Shown one piece after another: positions 34,832 to 48,288 of a stretch of DNA of 64,000 nt; positions within the stretch are counted from its first letter, which is position 1, and every line of letters begins with the position of its first letter. The stretch comes from Oxalobacteraceae bacterium (GTDB taxonomy: Bacteria > Pseudomonadota > Gammaproteobacteria > Burkholderiales > Burkholderiaceae_D). The notes under the pieces are model-generated. The model made no database searches and was not told the DNA's origin. It was given only the letters and a program-made list of their open reading frames with translations. The stretch covers positions 51,908 through 115,907 of the forward strand of contig JABTBR010000019.1 in assembly GCA_013284265.1 (NCBI GenBank), written 5' to 3'. Made by a program: the position numbers and the translations under genes.

Positions 34832-35359
34832 TCAGTTGGTGAAATTAAATTCGCACACGGCCGAGGAGCAACCGAAGGAATACCCCATCACATCGAAGTC
34901 GGTTTTTTTCGAGTAGATCACCATGCCGTCCACCGCCATCGAATAGCCGCGCGGCTCCAGCTTCATCACCAGGCGCATGGCGCGGTCGACCTGGAAGCCG
35001 CTGGCCAGCATATTGCGCTGCAGTTCGGTGCGGTCGACGCCGTTGTAGGGGGTGATATAGCCGCCCACGCCGTCGGGCAGGGTCTGGAACCACAGGCAGG
35101 ATTCCTGCCCCAGCCGGCTGCCCTGGGCGCAGAACAGCATCAGCGGGGTCCACTGCGTGTTGCCGCGCGGCTCGGACAGACGCGCCATCAGCTCCACCGG
35201 CTTGCCGTTGTTGGTGTTGTCGACCACGTAGCGCTGGTATTGTCCGCCCGGGATGTTCAGTGTAATGAACTCGCCGGTACGTGTGGACATGGGCGCAACG
35301 GTGCCGCAGGCTGTGAGCAGCGCGCTGGCCAGAACGGAAAGCAGAAGCGGAAGGCGCAT
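34832..35359 (-). CDS. Putative lipoprotein of unknown function
   Basis: This encodes about 175 residues. The signal peptide ends in a lipobox, ALLTAC, so an acylated envelope protein is expected. The mature domain is beta-rich with three cysteines and segments such as GGQYQRYVVDNTNNGKP, QESCLWFQTLPDGVGGYI and GYSMAVDGMVIYSKK. No family is recognised. I chose ATG 35359; a TTG at 35386 in the same frame would add nine residues. It follows the decarboxylase gene on the same strand by about 80 bases. Confidence 0.72.
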   Translation of the reverse strand: MRLPLLLSVLASALLTACGTVAPMSTRTGEFITLNIPGGQYQRYVVDNTNNGKPVELMARLSEPRGNTQWTPLMLFCAQGSRLGQESCLWFQTLPDGVGGYITPYNGVDRTELQRNMLASGFQVDRAMRLVMKLEPRGYSMAVDGMVIYSKKTDFDVMGYSFGCSSAVCEFNFTN

Positions 35360-35441
35360 GGTGGGCAGCTGGAAGGGGAAATTCAATCGGCGCGGGCGGC
35401 GCTGCCGGCCGAAGCCGATCGCGCCACCCGCGCCGCAGGGC

Positions 35442-37694
35442 TTATTGCTTGACGCAGTCGACGAAGTAGCCGCGCTTGCCGTCCACTTCGCGTTTCACCA
35501 GGCCATGCACATCGGTCTCGAAGCCGGGGAAGCGCTCGTTGAAGTCGCGTGCGAAGCGCAGGTAATCGACGATGGTTTTGTTGAAGCGTTCGCCCGGAAT
35601 CAGCAGCGGAATACCCGGTGGGTAAGGCGTCAGCAGGATCGAGGTGATGCGGCCTTCCAGCTCGTCGATCGCCACGCGCTCGATTTCGCGGTGCGCCATC
35701 TTGGCGAAGGCGTCGGACGGCTTCATCGCCGGGACCATGTCGGACAGGTACATCTCGGTGGTCAGGCGCGCGACATCGTAGGCCTTGTAGAAATTGTGGA
35801 TCTGCTGGCACAGGTCGCGCAGGCCCATTTTTTCGTAGGTCGGATTGGCCGCCGCGAATTCCGGCAGGATGCGCCACATCGGCTGGTTCTTGTCGTAGTC
35901 GTCCTTGAACTGCTGCAGCGCCGTCAGCAGCGTGTTCCAGCGGCCTTTGGTAATGCCGATGGTGAACATGATGAAGAAGGAGTACAGGCCGCACTTCTCG
36001 ATGATCACGCCGTGTTCGGCCAGGTATTTGGTGACGATGGACGCGGGAATACCGGTGTCGGAGAACTGGCCGTCCAGCGACAGGCCCGGATTGACGATGG
36101 TCGCCTTGATCGGGTCGAGCATATTGAAGCCCGGCGCCAGCTTGCCGAAACCGTGCCAGTCGTCGTCGGCGCGGATGATCCAGTCTTCGCGCGAGCCGAT
36201 GCCTTCCTCGGCGAATTCGTTCGGACCCCACACCTGGAACCACCAGTCCTTGCCCCATTCCTGATCGATCTTGCGCATCGCGCGGCGGAAGTCCAGCGCT
36301 TCCATGATCGACTCTTCGACCAGGGCGGTGCCGCCCGGCGCTTCCATCATGGCCGCAGCCACGTCGCAGGAGGCGATGATCGAGTATTGCGGCGAGGTCG
36401 AGGTGTGCATCAGGTAAGCCTCGTTGAAGGCGTCCAGGTCCAGCTTGACCTTGTCCGACTCGCGCACCAGGATCTGCGAGGCCTGCGACAGGCCTGCGAG
36501 CAGCTTGTGGGTCGACTGGGTCGAGAAGATCATCGACTCTTTCGCGCGCGGGCGGTCCTTGCCGATCGCGTGCATGTCTTTGTAGAAGTCGTGGAAGGTG
36601 GCGTGCGGCAGCCATGCTTCGTCGAAGTGCAGGGTGTCGATCTTGCCGTCCAACATTTCGCGCAGGGTCTCGACGTTATAGATCACGCCGTCGTAGGTCG
36701 ACTGGGTGATGGTCAGGATGCGTGGCTTTTTGTTGACCGCTTCGCGCGCGAACGGGTTCGCCTCGATCTTGCGGGCGATGCTCTCGGGCGTGAACTCTTC
36801 CAGCGGGATCGGGCCGATGATGCCCAGGTGATTGCGTGTCGGCATCAGGAACACGGGAATCGCGCCGCACATGATGATCGAATGCAGGATCGATTTGTGG
36901 CAGTTACGGTCGACCACCACGATGTCGCCCGGGGCGACGGTGGAGTGCCAGACCATCTTGTTCGAGGTCGAGGTGCCGTTGGTGACGAAGTAGCAGTGGT
37001 CGGCGTTGAAGATGCGCGCGGCGTTGCGCTCGGACGCGGCGATCGGGCCGGTGTGGTCGAGCAGCTGGCCGAGTTCTTCGACGGCGTTGCAGACGTCGGC
37101 GCGCAGCATGTTCTCGCCGAAGAACTGGTGGAACATCTGGCCGATCGGCGACTTCAGGAAAGCCACGCCGCCCGAGTGTCCGGGGCAGTGCCAGGAGTAG
37201 GAACCGTCGTTCGCGTAGTGCACCAGCGCGCGGAAGAAGGGCGGCGACAGGCCGTCCAGGTAGGACTTGGCTTCGCGGATGATGTGGCGCGCCACGAATT
37301 CCGGGGTGTCCTCGAACATGTGGATGAAGCCGTGCAGCTCGCGCAGGATATCGTTGGGGATGTGGCGCGAGGTGCGCGTTTCGCCATACAGATAGATCGG
37401 GATGTCGGCGTTCTTGTAGCGGATTTCTTCGACGAAGGCGCGCAGCGACTTCAGCGCGTGGTCGGTTTCCTCGACCGAGCCGGCGCCGAATTCCTCGTCG
37501 TCGATCGACAGCACGAAGGCCGAGGCGCGCGATTGCTGCTGGGCAAATTGCGACAGGTCGCCGTAGCTGGTGACGCCAAGCACTTCCATGCCTTCTTTTT
37601 CCATCGCATCGGCGAGGGCGCGAATGCCCAGGCCGGACGTGTTTTCAGAGCGAAAATCCTCGTCGATAATGACGATGGGGAAACGAAATTTCAT
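35442..37694 (-). CDS. Arginine/lysine/ornithine decarboxylase (class III, PLP)
   Basis: This encodes 750 residues, the normal length for inducible-type basic amino acid decarboxylases. The N-terminal wing domain begins MKFRFPIVIIDEDFRSEN. The PLP-binding lysine is in STHKLLAGLSQAS (about residue 396) and the preceding DTLHFDEAWLPHATFHDFY supplies the Asp. The C-terminal domain contains LLTPYPPGIPLLIPGE. It makes agmatine, cadaverine or putrescine, serving polyamine supply or acid resistance; the exact substrate cannot be read from sequence alone. The start at 37694 is preceded by GGAGA; a longer frame to 37727 lacks family similarity. Confidence 0.92.
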   Translation of the reverse strand: MKFRFPIVIIDEDFRSENTSGLGIRALADAMEKEGMEVLGVTSYGDLSQFAQQQSRASAFVLSIDDEEFGAGSVEETDHALKSLRAFVEEIRYKNADIPIYLYGETRTSRHIPNDILRELHGFIHMFEDTPEFVARHIIREAKSYLDGLSPPFFRALVHYANDGSYSWHCPGHSGGVAFLKSPIGQMFHQFFGENMLRADVCNAVEELGQLLDHTGPIAASERNAARIFNADHCYFVTNGTSTSNKMVWHSTVAPGDIVVVDRNCHKSILHSIIMCGAIPVFLMPTRNHLGIIGPIPLEEFTPESIARKIEANPFAREAVNKKPRILTITQSTYDGVIYNVETLREMLDGKIDTLHFDEAWLPHATFHDFYKDMHAIGKDRPRAKESMIFSTQSTHKLLAGLSQASQILVRESDKVKLDLDAFNEAYLMHTSTSPQYSIIASCDVAAAMMEAPGGTALVEESIMEALDFRRAMRKIDQEWGKDWWFQVWGPNEFAEEGIGSREDWIIRADDDWHGFGKLAPGFNMLDPIKATIVNPGLSLDGQFSDTGIPASIVTKYLAEHGVIIEKCGLYSFFIMFTIGITKGRWNTLLTALQQFKDDYDKNQPMWRILPEFAAANPTYEKMGLRDLCQQIHNFYKAYDVARLTTEMYLSDMVPAMKPSDAFAKMAHREIERVAIDELEGRITSILLTPYPPGIPLLIPGERFNKTIVDYLRFARDFNERFPGFETDVHGLVKREVDGKRGYFVDCVKQ

Positions 37695-37949
37695 GCTGTC
37701 TCCAGAAAAGAAGACCGCCCCGGCCAATTTAGGCCAGGGCGGGTAGGGCGCGGCAAGGGGATAACCGACTGCGCCGAAAAAAAATAAGAACGGGATTCTC
37801 GCAGAAATGCAGAGTTTCTGGTGAAAAAAATCATAGCAGAAGCCTCAGCCCTTCAGCGTTCTGTAGCATATTGCAACATCGTCATGACTTGTTTGTGACG
37901 TGCACTTTACAATTGCAATAAAAACAGCGCCTCCCGCAGGGTGGCCGGC

Positions 37950-38570
37950 TTAGTGTCCGGCCGCGCCCATGCCCAGCTTGAGCATCGCCGCGCCGACCGG
38001 ATCGATGTGCAGCCAGGCGCAGACGCCCAGCGCGATGCCGACGCCGGCCACCGCATAGGCGGCGCCCTGCAGCCATTTCTTGCGGGTCAGCAGGGTGATC
38101 GCCGCCAGCGAGATGGCGATCTGCTCAGCCGTAGTGGCCAGCGCCCACTGGTGGTGCTGGTGCATCGCCTCGTCCGATTTGTGGTTCCACTCTTTAGAGG
38201 ATTCCTCCCACTTTTCGGCTTCCTTCTTGATGTCTTCCTTTTCGCCCTTGTAGCGCGCCACGTCGGCCTTGTATTTTTCCGGATCGACGCCCGGCAAGGT
38301 CATGGCCAGTTCGGCCAGGTTCTGCTTGTTCGATTTGGCCTGGTAGTAATTCCAGCTGTTGGCGGCCTGGGTCTTGTCGATCGCGGCATTGTTCTTGAAC
38401 AGGGCCGCGTCGTTCTGGGTCGCGCCGCCCTGGTAGCCGAACATCGCGCCCACCGTGGCCAGGATTGCCGTCATCACGGCGATGTTGCTCGAAAAACCGT
38501 CGCTGCCGTGGGCTGCGTGCTCTACCGCGTGATCGTGCGGGCCGTGTACGTGAAAACCATCTCCTGACAT
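37950..38570 (-). CDS. DUF4337 membrane protein
   Basis: This encodes 206 residues. A His-rich N terminus (HVHGPHDHAVEHAAHG) is followed by a first hydrophobic helix (IAVMTAILATVGAMFGY), a charged helical, probably coiled-coil stretch (about 70-140) and two C-terminal helices. This is the DUF4337 layout: an inner-membrane protein with a soluble helical loop, of unknown function. GAGGAAG precedes the ATG at 38570. It lies just downstream of folA on the same strand, a neighbourhood seen in related bacteria. Confidence 0.85.
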   Translation of the reverse strand: MSGDGFHVHGPHDHAVEHAAHGSDGFSSNIAVMTAILATVGAMFGYQGGATQNDAALFKNNAAIDKTQAANSWNYYQAKSNKQNLAELAMTLPGVDPEKYKADVARYKGEKEDIKKEAEKWEESSKEWNHKSDEAMHQHHQWALATTAEQIAISLAAITLLTRKKWLQGAAYAVAGVGIALGVCAWLHIDPVGAAMLKLGMGAAGH

Positions 38571-38587
38571 CGTTGCTTCCTCTTTTC

Positions 38588-39088
38588 TTAATTGGGTGTG
38601 GATGGGGCCTTGCGCTGCCAGTTGACGATGGCATAACGCAGGCCGCTGGCCGCTTCGTGAACGCTGCGTTCGCTTTCTTCCCACTGTGCGTCATCTAACA
38701 TTGGGAAGAAGGTGTCGCATGCGAAACTGGATTGAATCTCGGTGATCACCAGGCGCTGCGCCAACGGCAGAGCTTGTTCAAAGATCTGGGCGCCGCCGAT
38801 GATGAACAGCGACGGTACGTCGCCGGCCAGCGCCAGCGCGGCCGGCAGCGAGTCCACCGCGTCGACGCCGTCGTGGCGCCAGTCCGCGTTGCGGGTGACG
38901 ACGATGTTGCGCCGGTTCGGCAGCGCGCGGCCGATCGAATCGAAGGTCTTGCGGCCCATCACGATGGGATGGCCGCTGGTCAGGCGCTTGAAGTGCGCCA
39001 GGTCCTCTGGCAGATGCCAGGGCAGGGTGTTGTTGACGCCGATGCCGCGCTGGGCGTCGATGGCGACAATGATGGTGATATCGGTCAT
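38588..39088 (-). CDS. folA: Dihydrofolate reductase
   Basis: It reduces dihydrofolate to tetrahydrofolate with NADPH, regenerating the cofactor used by ThyA. The 166 residues carry the family hallmarks: IIVAIDAQRGIGVNNTLPWHLPEDLAHFK, PIVMGRKTFDSIGRALPNR and FIIGGAQIFEQALP. Length is normal. Its usual partner thyA is found 11 kb away at 50042-51013 on the same strand, with an unrelated plus-strand block between. No purine-rich ribosome binding site is visible before the ATG (the preceding bases are GGCTCCTTTCTTC), which is odd for such a gene. Confidence 0.96.
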   Translation of the reverse strand: MTDITIIVAIDAQRGIGVNNTLPWHLPEDLAHFKRLTSGHPIVMGRKTFDSIGRALPNRRNIVVTRNADWRHDGVDAVDSLPAALALAGDVPSLFIIGGAQIFEQALPLAQRLVITEIQSSFACDTFFPMLDDAQWEESERSVHEAASGLRYAIVNWQRKAPSTPN

Positions 39089-39491
39089 GAAGAAAGGAGC
39101 CGCCTAAAGTCAAAACTAAGTCAAAACGAAGTCAAAAAGTAATATCCGCACCGACGCGGGAGCGCGGCAGCCGCCATTATCGTTCAATTCGCCGCAGCGC
39201 GGGGATGCCGCTTTGACAGCGTTGCCAGACAGGCTAGATAGTCTGGACATGGATTATTGCAAGATGTTGTTGCTTTGCCGCATGGCAAGAAATTTTGGAT
39301 GCAGAAACCACACAGATGTGAGTTTTCGAGAGAATCGCGCCATCCAATTCCACGTATTGTAGTCAGACCAGACCGTCCAATGTTCCTCAAGCGCGACGCA
39401 GGGCAGGCCTGGCAAAAGCGCGCTTTCCTGCTGTGCAGGACAAGCGCTCTGGCACGGCGGCCACAGATCTGCCACCCTTGGAGGAAGCACA
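39089..39491. other. Intergenic region between folA and carA
   Basis: About 400 bases without a convincing gene. It must contain the promoters for folA (minus) and carA (plus). The only clear signal is the carA ribosome binding site GGAGGAAG just before 39492. I see no leader peptide, riboswitch fold or transposon end, and short open frames here lack coding character. Confidence 0.6.
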
Positions 39492-40641
39492 ATGAAGCAC
39501 CCCTTGAAACACGCTCTGGGCGATGTTGCGCGTGCAACGCTGGCCCTGGCGGATGGTAGCCTTTTTCACGGCATTTCCATCGGCGCCAACGGCCACACCA
39601 GCGGCGAAGTCGTCTTCAACACCGCCATGACGGGCTATCAGGAAATTCTGAGCGACCCCAGTTATACCCGCCAGATCGTGGCGCTGACCTACCCCCATAT
39701 CGGCAATACAGGCATCAATCCGGAAGACGGCGAATCGGACCGGGTGCATGCCGCCGGCCTGATCATCAAGGACTTGCCGCTGCTCGCTTCCAACTTCCGC
39801 TCCACCATCAGCCTGTCCGATTATCTGCGCGAGCAGAACATCGTGGCCATCGCCGGCATCGACACGCGCAAGCTGACCCGCATCCTGCGCGAACACGGCG
39901 CCCAGAACGGCGCCATCGCGGTCGGTCCCGACGCCAATCACGCCCTGCAGCTGGCGCGCGACTTCCCCGGTCTGACGGGGATGGACCTGGCGCGCGTGGT
40001 CTCGACCAAAAAAGCCTATGAATGGCGCGACACCGAGTGGACGCTGGGCAAGGGCTTCGGCCATATGGATGCCCCGCGCTTCCACGTGGCGGCATTTGAT
40101 TATGGCGTCAAGACCAATATCCTGCGCATGCTGGCCCAGCGCGGCTGCCGCGTGACGGTGCTGCCGGCCGAGTCCAGCGCCGCCGACGTGCTGGCGCTCA
40201 AGCCGGACGGGGTATTCCTGTCGAACGGCCCGGGCGATCCCCAGCCTTGCGACTATGCGATCGCGGCCACGCGTGAATTGATCGAGCGTGGCCTGCCCAC
40301 CTTCGGCATCTGCCTGGGGCACCAGATCATGGCGCTGGCCTCCGGCGCGCGCACCATCAAGATGAAGTTCGGCCACCACGGCGCCAACCATCCGGTGCAG
40401 GATCTCGATAGCGGACAGGTGATGCTGACCTCGCAGAACCACGGTTTTGCCGTCGATCCGGAATCGCTTCCGGCCAACTGCCGCCTGACGCACGTGTCGC
40501 TGTTCGACGGCTCGGTGCAGGGCTTCGCCCGTATCGACCGGCCCGCCTTCTGCTTCCAGGGCCACCCCGAAGCCTCGCCCGGCCCGCATGACCTGGCCTC
40601 CCTGTTCGACCGTTTCATATCCATGATGGAGGGCCAGAACC

Positions 40642-40649
<8 letters not shown>
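39492..40649 (+). CDS. carA: Carbamoyl-phosphate synthase small subunit
   Basis: This glutaminase subunit releases ammonia from glutamine for CarB, feeding arginine and pyrimidine synthesis. The 385 residues include the N-terminal domain ([34 protein letters not shown]) and a class I amidotransferase domain with nucleophile Cys in [13 protein letters not shown] and the His-Glu pair in [12 protein letters not shown]. All catalytic residues are present. It starts behind GGAGGAAG and overlaps carB by 8 bases. Its place between folA and thyA, and the unusual carB, suggest that this may be a second carAB copy in the genome rather than the housekeeping set. Confidence 0.93.
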
Positions 40650-44466
<3,817 letters not shown>

Positions 44467-44516
44467 CGCCTTTTGTTGAGCCCTTCTTGTAAGACCTATC
44501 GAAGCCAGGAGACATT

Positions 44517-46280
44517 ATGTTCGCCAATTTAAGAATCAAGACGCTGGTCATCGGTGCGCTGGGCGTGCTCATCGCGCTCATGCTCGCCAACGGCGTCATG
44601 GGTATTTATACCGCCGACCACACGGCCAAGCTGCTGCGCAGCGTGACGCTGACGGACGAGAAAAACACCACCGAGCAGAACGCCATCCGGCTCGATATGG
44701 AGCTGAGCCGCAGCCAGATCCTGCAGGCCCTGCAGCACAATCCGGAACTGGCCTGGTCGAAACTGCACGACCATGCGCTGACGGTGCACTTCGACCAGAT
44801 CGACACGGTATCGACCCGGATCGCCAAGCGCTGGGAAGGCTATCTGGCCAAGCTCACTTCGCCCGAACAGAAACGGCTGGCAGAAAAATGGTATGCCGAC
44901 AGCGCCGGCCTGGGCGTGGAGAACGTGCGTGCCGCCTCGGCGGCGATCCGCAACAACCAGTGGGACGAGGCGGAAACCATCCTGATCAAGAAGATCAATC
45001 CGGGCTACCGCGTCGGCGATGTCGCCCTCAAGGCGCTGGTCGAACATGACGCCGCCAAGGCCGCCGCCAACGACGCCGCCGTCAACTCCAGCCTGAGCAC
45101 GACCGGCTATGCGATGTTTGCGATTCTGCTGGCCGGTCTGGGGATCGGCATTGCGGTCGGCGTCGGCCTGCTGCGCGCCATTACCGTTCCGCTGGAACAG
45201 GCCATGACCATCGCCACCAAGGTCGCCGCCGGTGATCTGACGGGCCGCAACGAGGTGCGCAACACCAACGAGATTGGCGCCTTGCTCAGCGCGCTCGACA
45301 AGATGAAGGACAATCTGGCGGGGATCGTGCATGAGGTGCGCGGCAGTACCGACACCATCTCCAGCGCTTCGCGCGAAATCGCGGCCGGCAATATGGACCT
45401 GTCGAACCGGACCACCGATCAGGCGGGGTCGCTGGAGCAGACCGCCACCTCGATGGAGGAACTGACCAGCACCGTCAAGCAGAACGCCGACAATGCGCGC
45501 CAGGCCAACCAGCTGGCGCAGTCGGCTTCGGAAGTGGCCGTGCGTGGCGGCAGCGTGGTGGCCCAGGTGGTCGACACCATGGGTTCGATCAACGACTCGT
45601 CCAAGAAAATCGTGGACATTATCGGCGTCATCGATGGCATCGCCTTCCAGACCAATATCCTGGCCCTGAATGCGGCGGTGGAAGCGGCGCGTGCCGGCGA
45701 GCAGGGCCGCGGATTCGCGGTGGTCGCTTCCGAGGTGCGCAATCTGGCCCAGCGTTCGGCCGGCGCCGCCAAGGAAATCAAGGAGCTGATCGGCGACTCG
45801 GTCGACAAGGTGGAAAGCGGCGCCAAGCTGGTCGACCAGGCGGGCGCCACGATGCAGGAAATCGTCACCAGCATCCAGCGCGTGACCGACATCATGGGCG
45901 AGATCACCACGGCCAGCCAGGAGCAGACCGCCGGGCTGGATCAGATCAATGGCGCCATCGGCCAGATGGACGCCATCACCCAGCAGAACGTGGCCCTGGT
46001 GGAGGAAGCCGCCGCCGCGGCCACCTCGCTGCAGGACCAGGCCGGTGCGCTGACGCAGGTGGTGAGCATCTTCAAGCTCGATGGCGCCAGCGGCAAGCCC
46101 GCCGCGGCCGCGCCCCGCGCCAAGCCGGCCGCCCGCGCCGCCGCGCCGCTGCGCCAGTTGCAATCGTCCGTCAAGGCCAAGGCCAGCAAGCCCGCTCCGG
46201 CCCCGGTGGCATCCCGCCCTGCTGCCAAGAAGCAGCCAGCGATGGCCAATGGCGCGGAAGGGGATTGGGAAGAGTTCTGA
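44517..46280 (+). CDS. Methyl-accepting chemotaxis protein
   Basis: This encodes 587 residues. A membrane helix (about 10-30) is followed by a periplasmic four-helix-bundle-type sensor domain (about 31-195), a second helix (FAILLAGLGIGIAVGVGLL), HAMP and a long cytoplasmic signalling coiled coil. The hairpin tip is canonical: IDGIAFQTNILALNAAVEAA followed by RAGEQGRGFAVVASEVRNLA. An Ala/Pro/Lys-rich linker ends in DWEEF, a CheR/CheB-tethering pentapeptide of the xWxxF type. The ligand is unknown. It has its own ribosome binding site (CAGGAGACA) after the carB terminator, and a terminator follows it. Confidence 0.95.
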   Translation: MFANLRIKTLVIGALGVLIALMLANGVMGIYTADHTAKLLRSVTLTDEKNTTEQNAIRLDMELSRSQILQALQHNPELAWSKLHDHALTVHFDQIDTVSTRIAKRWEGYLAKLTSPEQKRLAEKWYADSAGLGVENVRAASAAIRNNQWDEAETILIKKINPGYRVGDVALKALVEHDAAKAAANDAAVNSSLSTTGYAMFAILLAGLGIGIAVGVGLLRAITVPLEQAMTIATKVAAGDLTGRNEVRNTNEIGALLSALDKMKDNLAGIVHEVRGSTDTISSASREIAAGNMDLSNRTTDQAGSLEQTATSMEELTSTVKQNADNARQANQLAQSASEVAVRGGSVVAQVVDTMGSINDSSKKIVDIIGVIDGIAFQTNILALNAAVEAARAGEQGRGFAVVASEVRNLAQRSAGAAKEIKELIGDSVDKVESGAKLVDQAGATMQEIVTSIQRVTDIMGEITTASQEQTAGLDQINGAIGQMDAITQQNVALVEEAAAAATSLQDQAGALTQVVSIFKLDGASGKPAAAAPRAKPAARAAAPLRQLQSSVKAKASKPAPAPVASRPAAKKQPAMANGAEGDWEEF

Positions 46281-46329
46281 TCCAGCGGTCCGGCCGCGCC
46301 AGCGACATTTGGCGCGGCGCGGTATCGGC

Positions 46330-46352
46330 GGGCGCCTTCGGGCGCCCTTTTT
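46330..46352 (+). terminator. Intrinsic terminator after the chemoreceptor gene
   Basis: GGGCGCC (46330-46336), tetraloop TTCG, GGCGCCC (46341-46347), then TTTTT. This is a textbook hairpin 50 bases after the stop. Confidence 0.9.
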
Positions 46353-46432
46353 GCTGTAATCCCTGTATGCTGTATTGCGGCAGTCTGGCAAGTGGCGGGG
46401 ACTGGGTCGTTTTGACGTGACTGGGAGCGATC

Positions 46433-47608
46433 GTGCGGCTGTCAAAATTTATTCTGTCGAATATGGAACCCATCCTCCAGCAATGGGAGGATTTCGCCAG
46501 GACGATCAACGAATCGGTGCACGCGATGACGTCGCGCGAACTGCGCGACCATGCCGAGGCCATGCTGCGCACGGTGGCGCTGGATCTGGATACGGCGCAG
46601 GGAGAACAGGCCAGCATCGCCAAATCGCAGGGGCTGGCACCGGAGCTTGACGCCGACACGGCCGCCGAAATTCATGCCGCCGACCGGCTCTCGTCCGGTT
46701 TCTCCATCGAGCAGCTCACCGCCGAGTACCGCGCCCTGCGTTCGAGCGTGATCCGGCTGTGGGTGGCACATGAGAAGACGGCCGCGGTGGTCGATCTGGA
46801 CGATATCGTGCGCTTCGATGAGGCCATCGATCAGGCGCTGGCGGAATCGGTGGCACGCTACTCGGTGATGCTGCGCGAATCGCAGAACCTGTTCCTCGCC
46901 ATCCTGGGGCACGATGTGCGCACGCCGCTCGGGGCGATCAGCATGGGCGGGCAGATGCTGCTGCTCAATGACAGCCTGTCGCCGCAGTCGGTGCAGATCG
47001 CTACCCGCATCGTGAGCAGTGCCAAGCGAGCCAGCGAAATCGTCAGCGATCTGCTGGACTTCTCGACCAGCCACCTTGGCGATGGCATACCGGTGACAAC
47101 CGCGCCGATGGACTTCGCGCAGGTGTGCGAAACCGTGGTCGAGGAGGCCCGCGCCTTCCATCCCGCCTGTGTGATCACGCTGGAGATGCAGGGCGACCTG
47201 TATTGTTCCTGGGATCGCGCGCGCATCAGCCAGGCCCTGGCGAATCTGGTGTCGAACGCGATACAGCATGGCGCGAAAGACGAGCCGGTTGCCGTGCTGG
47301 TCAACGGCAATGGGGCGGAACTGGTCTGGAGCGTGCACAATGCCGGCGCGGCGATCGCCCCCGCCAGCCTGCGCACCATCTTTGACCCGGCCAAGCGTTT
47401 CGCCATGCGCCCGGCCAGCGAACGCGCCCTCAGTACGCAGCACAATCTGGGCCTCGGCATGTACATCACCCGTGAGATCATTTGCGCGCACGGCGGCAGG
47501 ATCAGCGGACGCTCCAGCGCGGCCGACGGCACCACGTTTACCGTCCATCTGCCACGCAGGCAGGCGCTCGACGGGAAGGACGGCGCGCTTGAGCTACCAC
47601 AGGTTTGA
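46433..47608 (+). CDS. Soluble histidine kinase with RsbRD-like N-terminal domain
   Basis: This encodes 391 residues from a GTG start, without membrane helices. Residues about 1-150 form an all-helical sensor region like the RsbRD N-terminal (globin-like) domain (MEPILQQWEDFARTI, FSIEQLTAEYRALRSSVIRL). Then HisKA follows with phospho-acceptor His in FLAILGHDVRTPLGAIS, and an HATPase_c domain with NLVSNAIQHGA and LGLGMYITREIICAHGG. No receiver or partner response regulator is encoded nearby, so it is an orphan kinase. Input signal unknown. It follows the MCP terminator and precedes the Cache-domain gene, so it probably has its own promoter. Confidence 0.85.
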   Translation: MRLSKFILSNMEPILQQWEDFARTINESVHAMTSRELRDHAEAMLRTVALDLDTAQGEQASIAKSQGLAPELDADTAAEIHAADRLSSGFSIEQLTAEYRALRSSVIRLWVAHEKTAAVVDLDDIVRFDEAIDQALAESVARYSVMLRESQNLFLAILGHDVRTPLGAISMGGQMLLLNDSLSPQSVQIATRIVSSAKRASEIVSDLLDFSTSHLGDGIPVTTAPMDFAQVCETVVEEARAFHPACVITLEMQGDLYCSWDRARISQALANLVSNAIQHGAKDEPVAVLVNGNGAELVWSVHNAGAAIAPASLRTIFDPAKRFAMRPASERALSTQHNLGLGMYITREIICAHGGRISGRSSAADGTTFTVHLPRRQALDGKDGALELPQV

Positions 47609-47718
47609 AGGCCGCTTTCGTCGTTAAGCAACAGTCGACAATGAGGAGCTCCGGCAAGGGCAGGCACGGGTGTATAGTTTGCCGAGTGGCACTACTATAT
47701 AAAACTCTGGGGACGGCT

Positions 47719-48177
47719 ATGAACATGATTGCACAATCGCTGATTGCAGGATTACTCGTATCGGTTTGCGGCCTGGCGCTGGCGCAAAGTGCTAGCAAAG
47801 AGGATGCCATCGCGCTCGCCAAAAAGGCGGTTGCCCATGTGAAGAAGAACGGTATCGAGCAGGCTTGCAAGGATTTCGCCGAGCCGCAGGGCGGCTTTAT
47901 GCAGGGCGAACTCTATGTGTTTGTCCAGGATATGCAGTATAAAGTGGTCTGCCACGCGAGCAATAAACGCCTGAATGGCAAGGATCTTGGCGAGTTGAAG
48001 GATGCCGATGGCAAGTATTTCGTCAAGGCGATGACGGAAGTAGCCAAGGGCAAGGGATCAGGCTGGGTGGATTATCAGTGGATCAACCCGGTCAGCAAGG
48101 CGATTGAACCGAAGTCATCCTATATCGAAAAAGTCGATGAGGGGCTGCTGCTGGGTGTCGGGATTTATCGCAAGTAA
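47719..48177 (+). CDS. Periplasmic single-Cache-domain protein
   Basis: This encodes 152 residues. The signal peptide (MNMIAQSLIAGLLVSVCGLALAQ) is followed by a complete small Cache domain (sCache_2 type): DAIALAKKAVAHVKKNG, ACKDFAEPQGGFMQGELYVF, the hallmark DADGKYFVKAM and SGWVDYQWINP, then KSSYIEKVD. Cache domains bind small ligands outside the membrane; free-standing exported ones may pass ligands to receptors. The nearby chemoreceptor and kinase fit a sensory role, but this is inference. I chose ATG 47719, which directly begins the signal peptide; the upstream frame to 47605 overlaps the kinase stop and is not conserved. Confidence 0.85.
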   Translation: MNMIAQSLIAGLLVSVCGLALAQSASKEDAIALAKKAVAHVKKNGIEQACKDFAEPQGGFMQGELYVFVQDMQYKVVCHASNKRLNGKDLGELKDADGKYFVKAMTEVAKGKGSGWVDYQWINPVSKAIEPKSSYIEKVDEGLLLGVGIYRK

Positions 48178-48209
48178 ATATTGTCGGGAACTATTGGTAA
48201 AATAAGAAC

Positions 48210-48240
48210 AAGGCGACGGCTGAGACTGTCGCCTTTGTTT
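48210..48240 (+). terminator. Intrinsic terminator after the Cache-domain gene
   Basis: AAGGCGAC (48210-48217) and GTCGCCTT (48228-48235) form an 8-bp stem with a 10-base loop followed by TGTTTT, 32 bases after the stop. Confidence 0.85.
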
Positions 48241-48288
48241 TGTGCCGCCAGAATACCAACCGCAATTTTCTTACGAGATTACTGAACG

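Noticed and set aside
34617..34916. Plus-strand open frame of 99 residues between the activator and lipoprotein genes
   Set aside because: It overlaps the ends of genes on the other strand, has no ribosome binding site and its composition looks like antisense of coding DNA.
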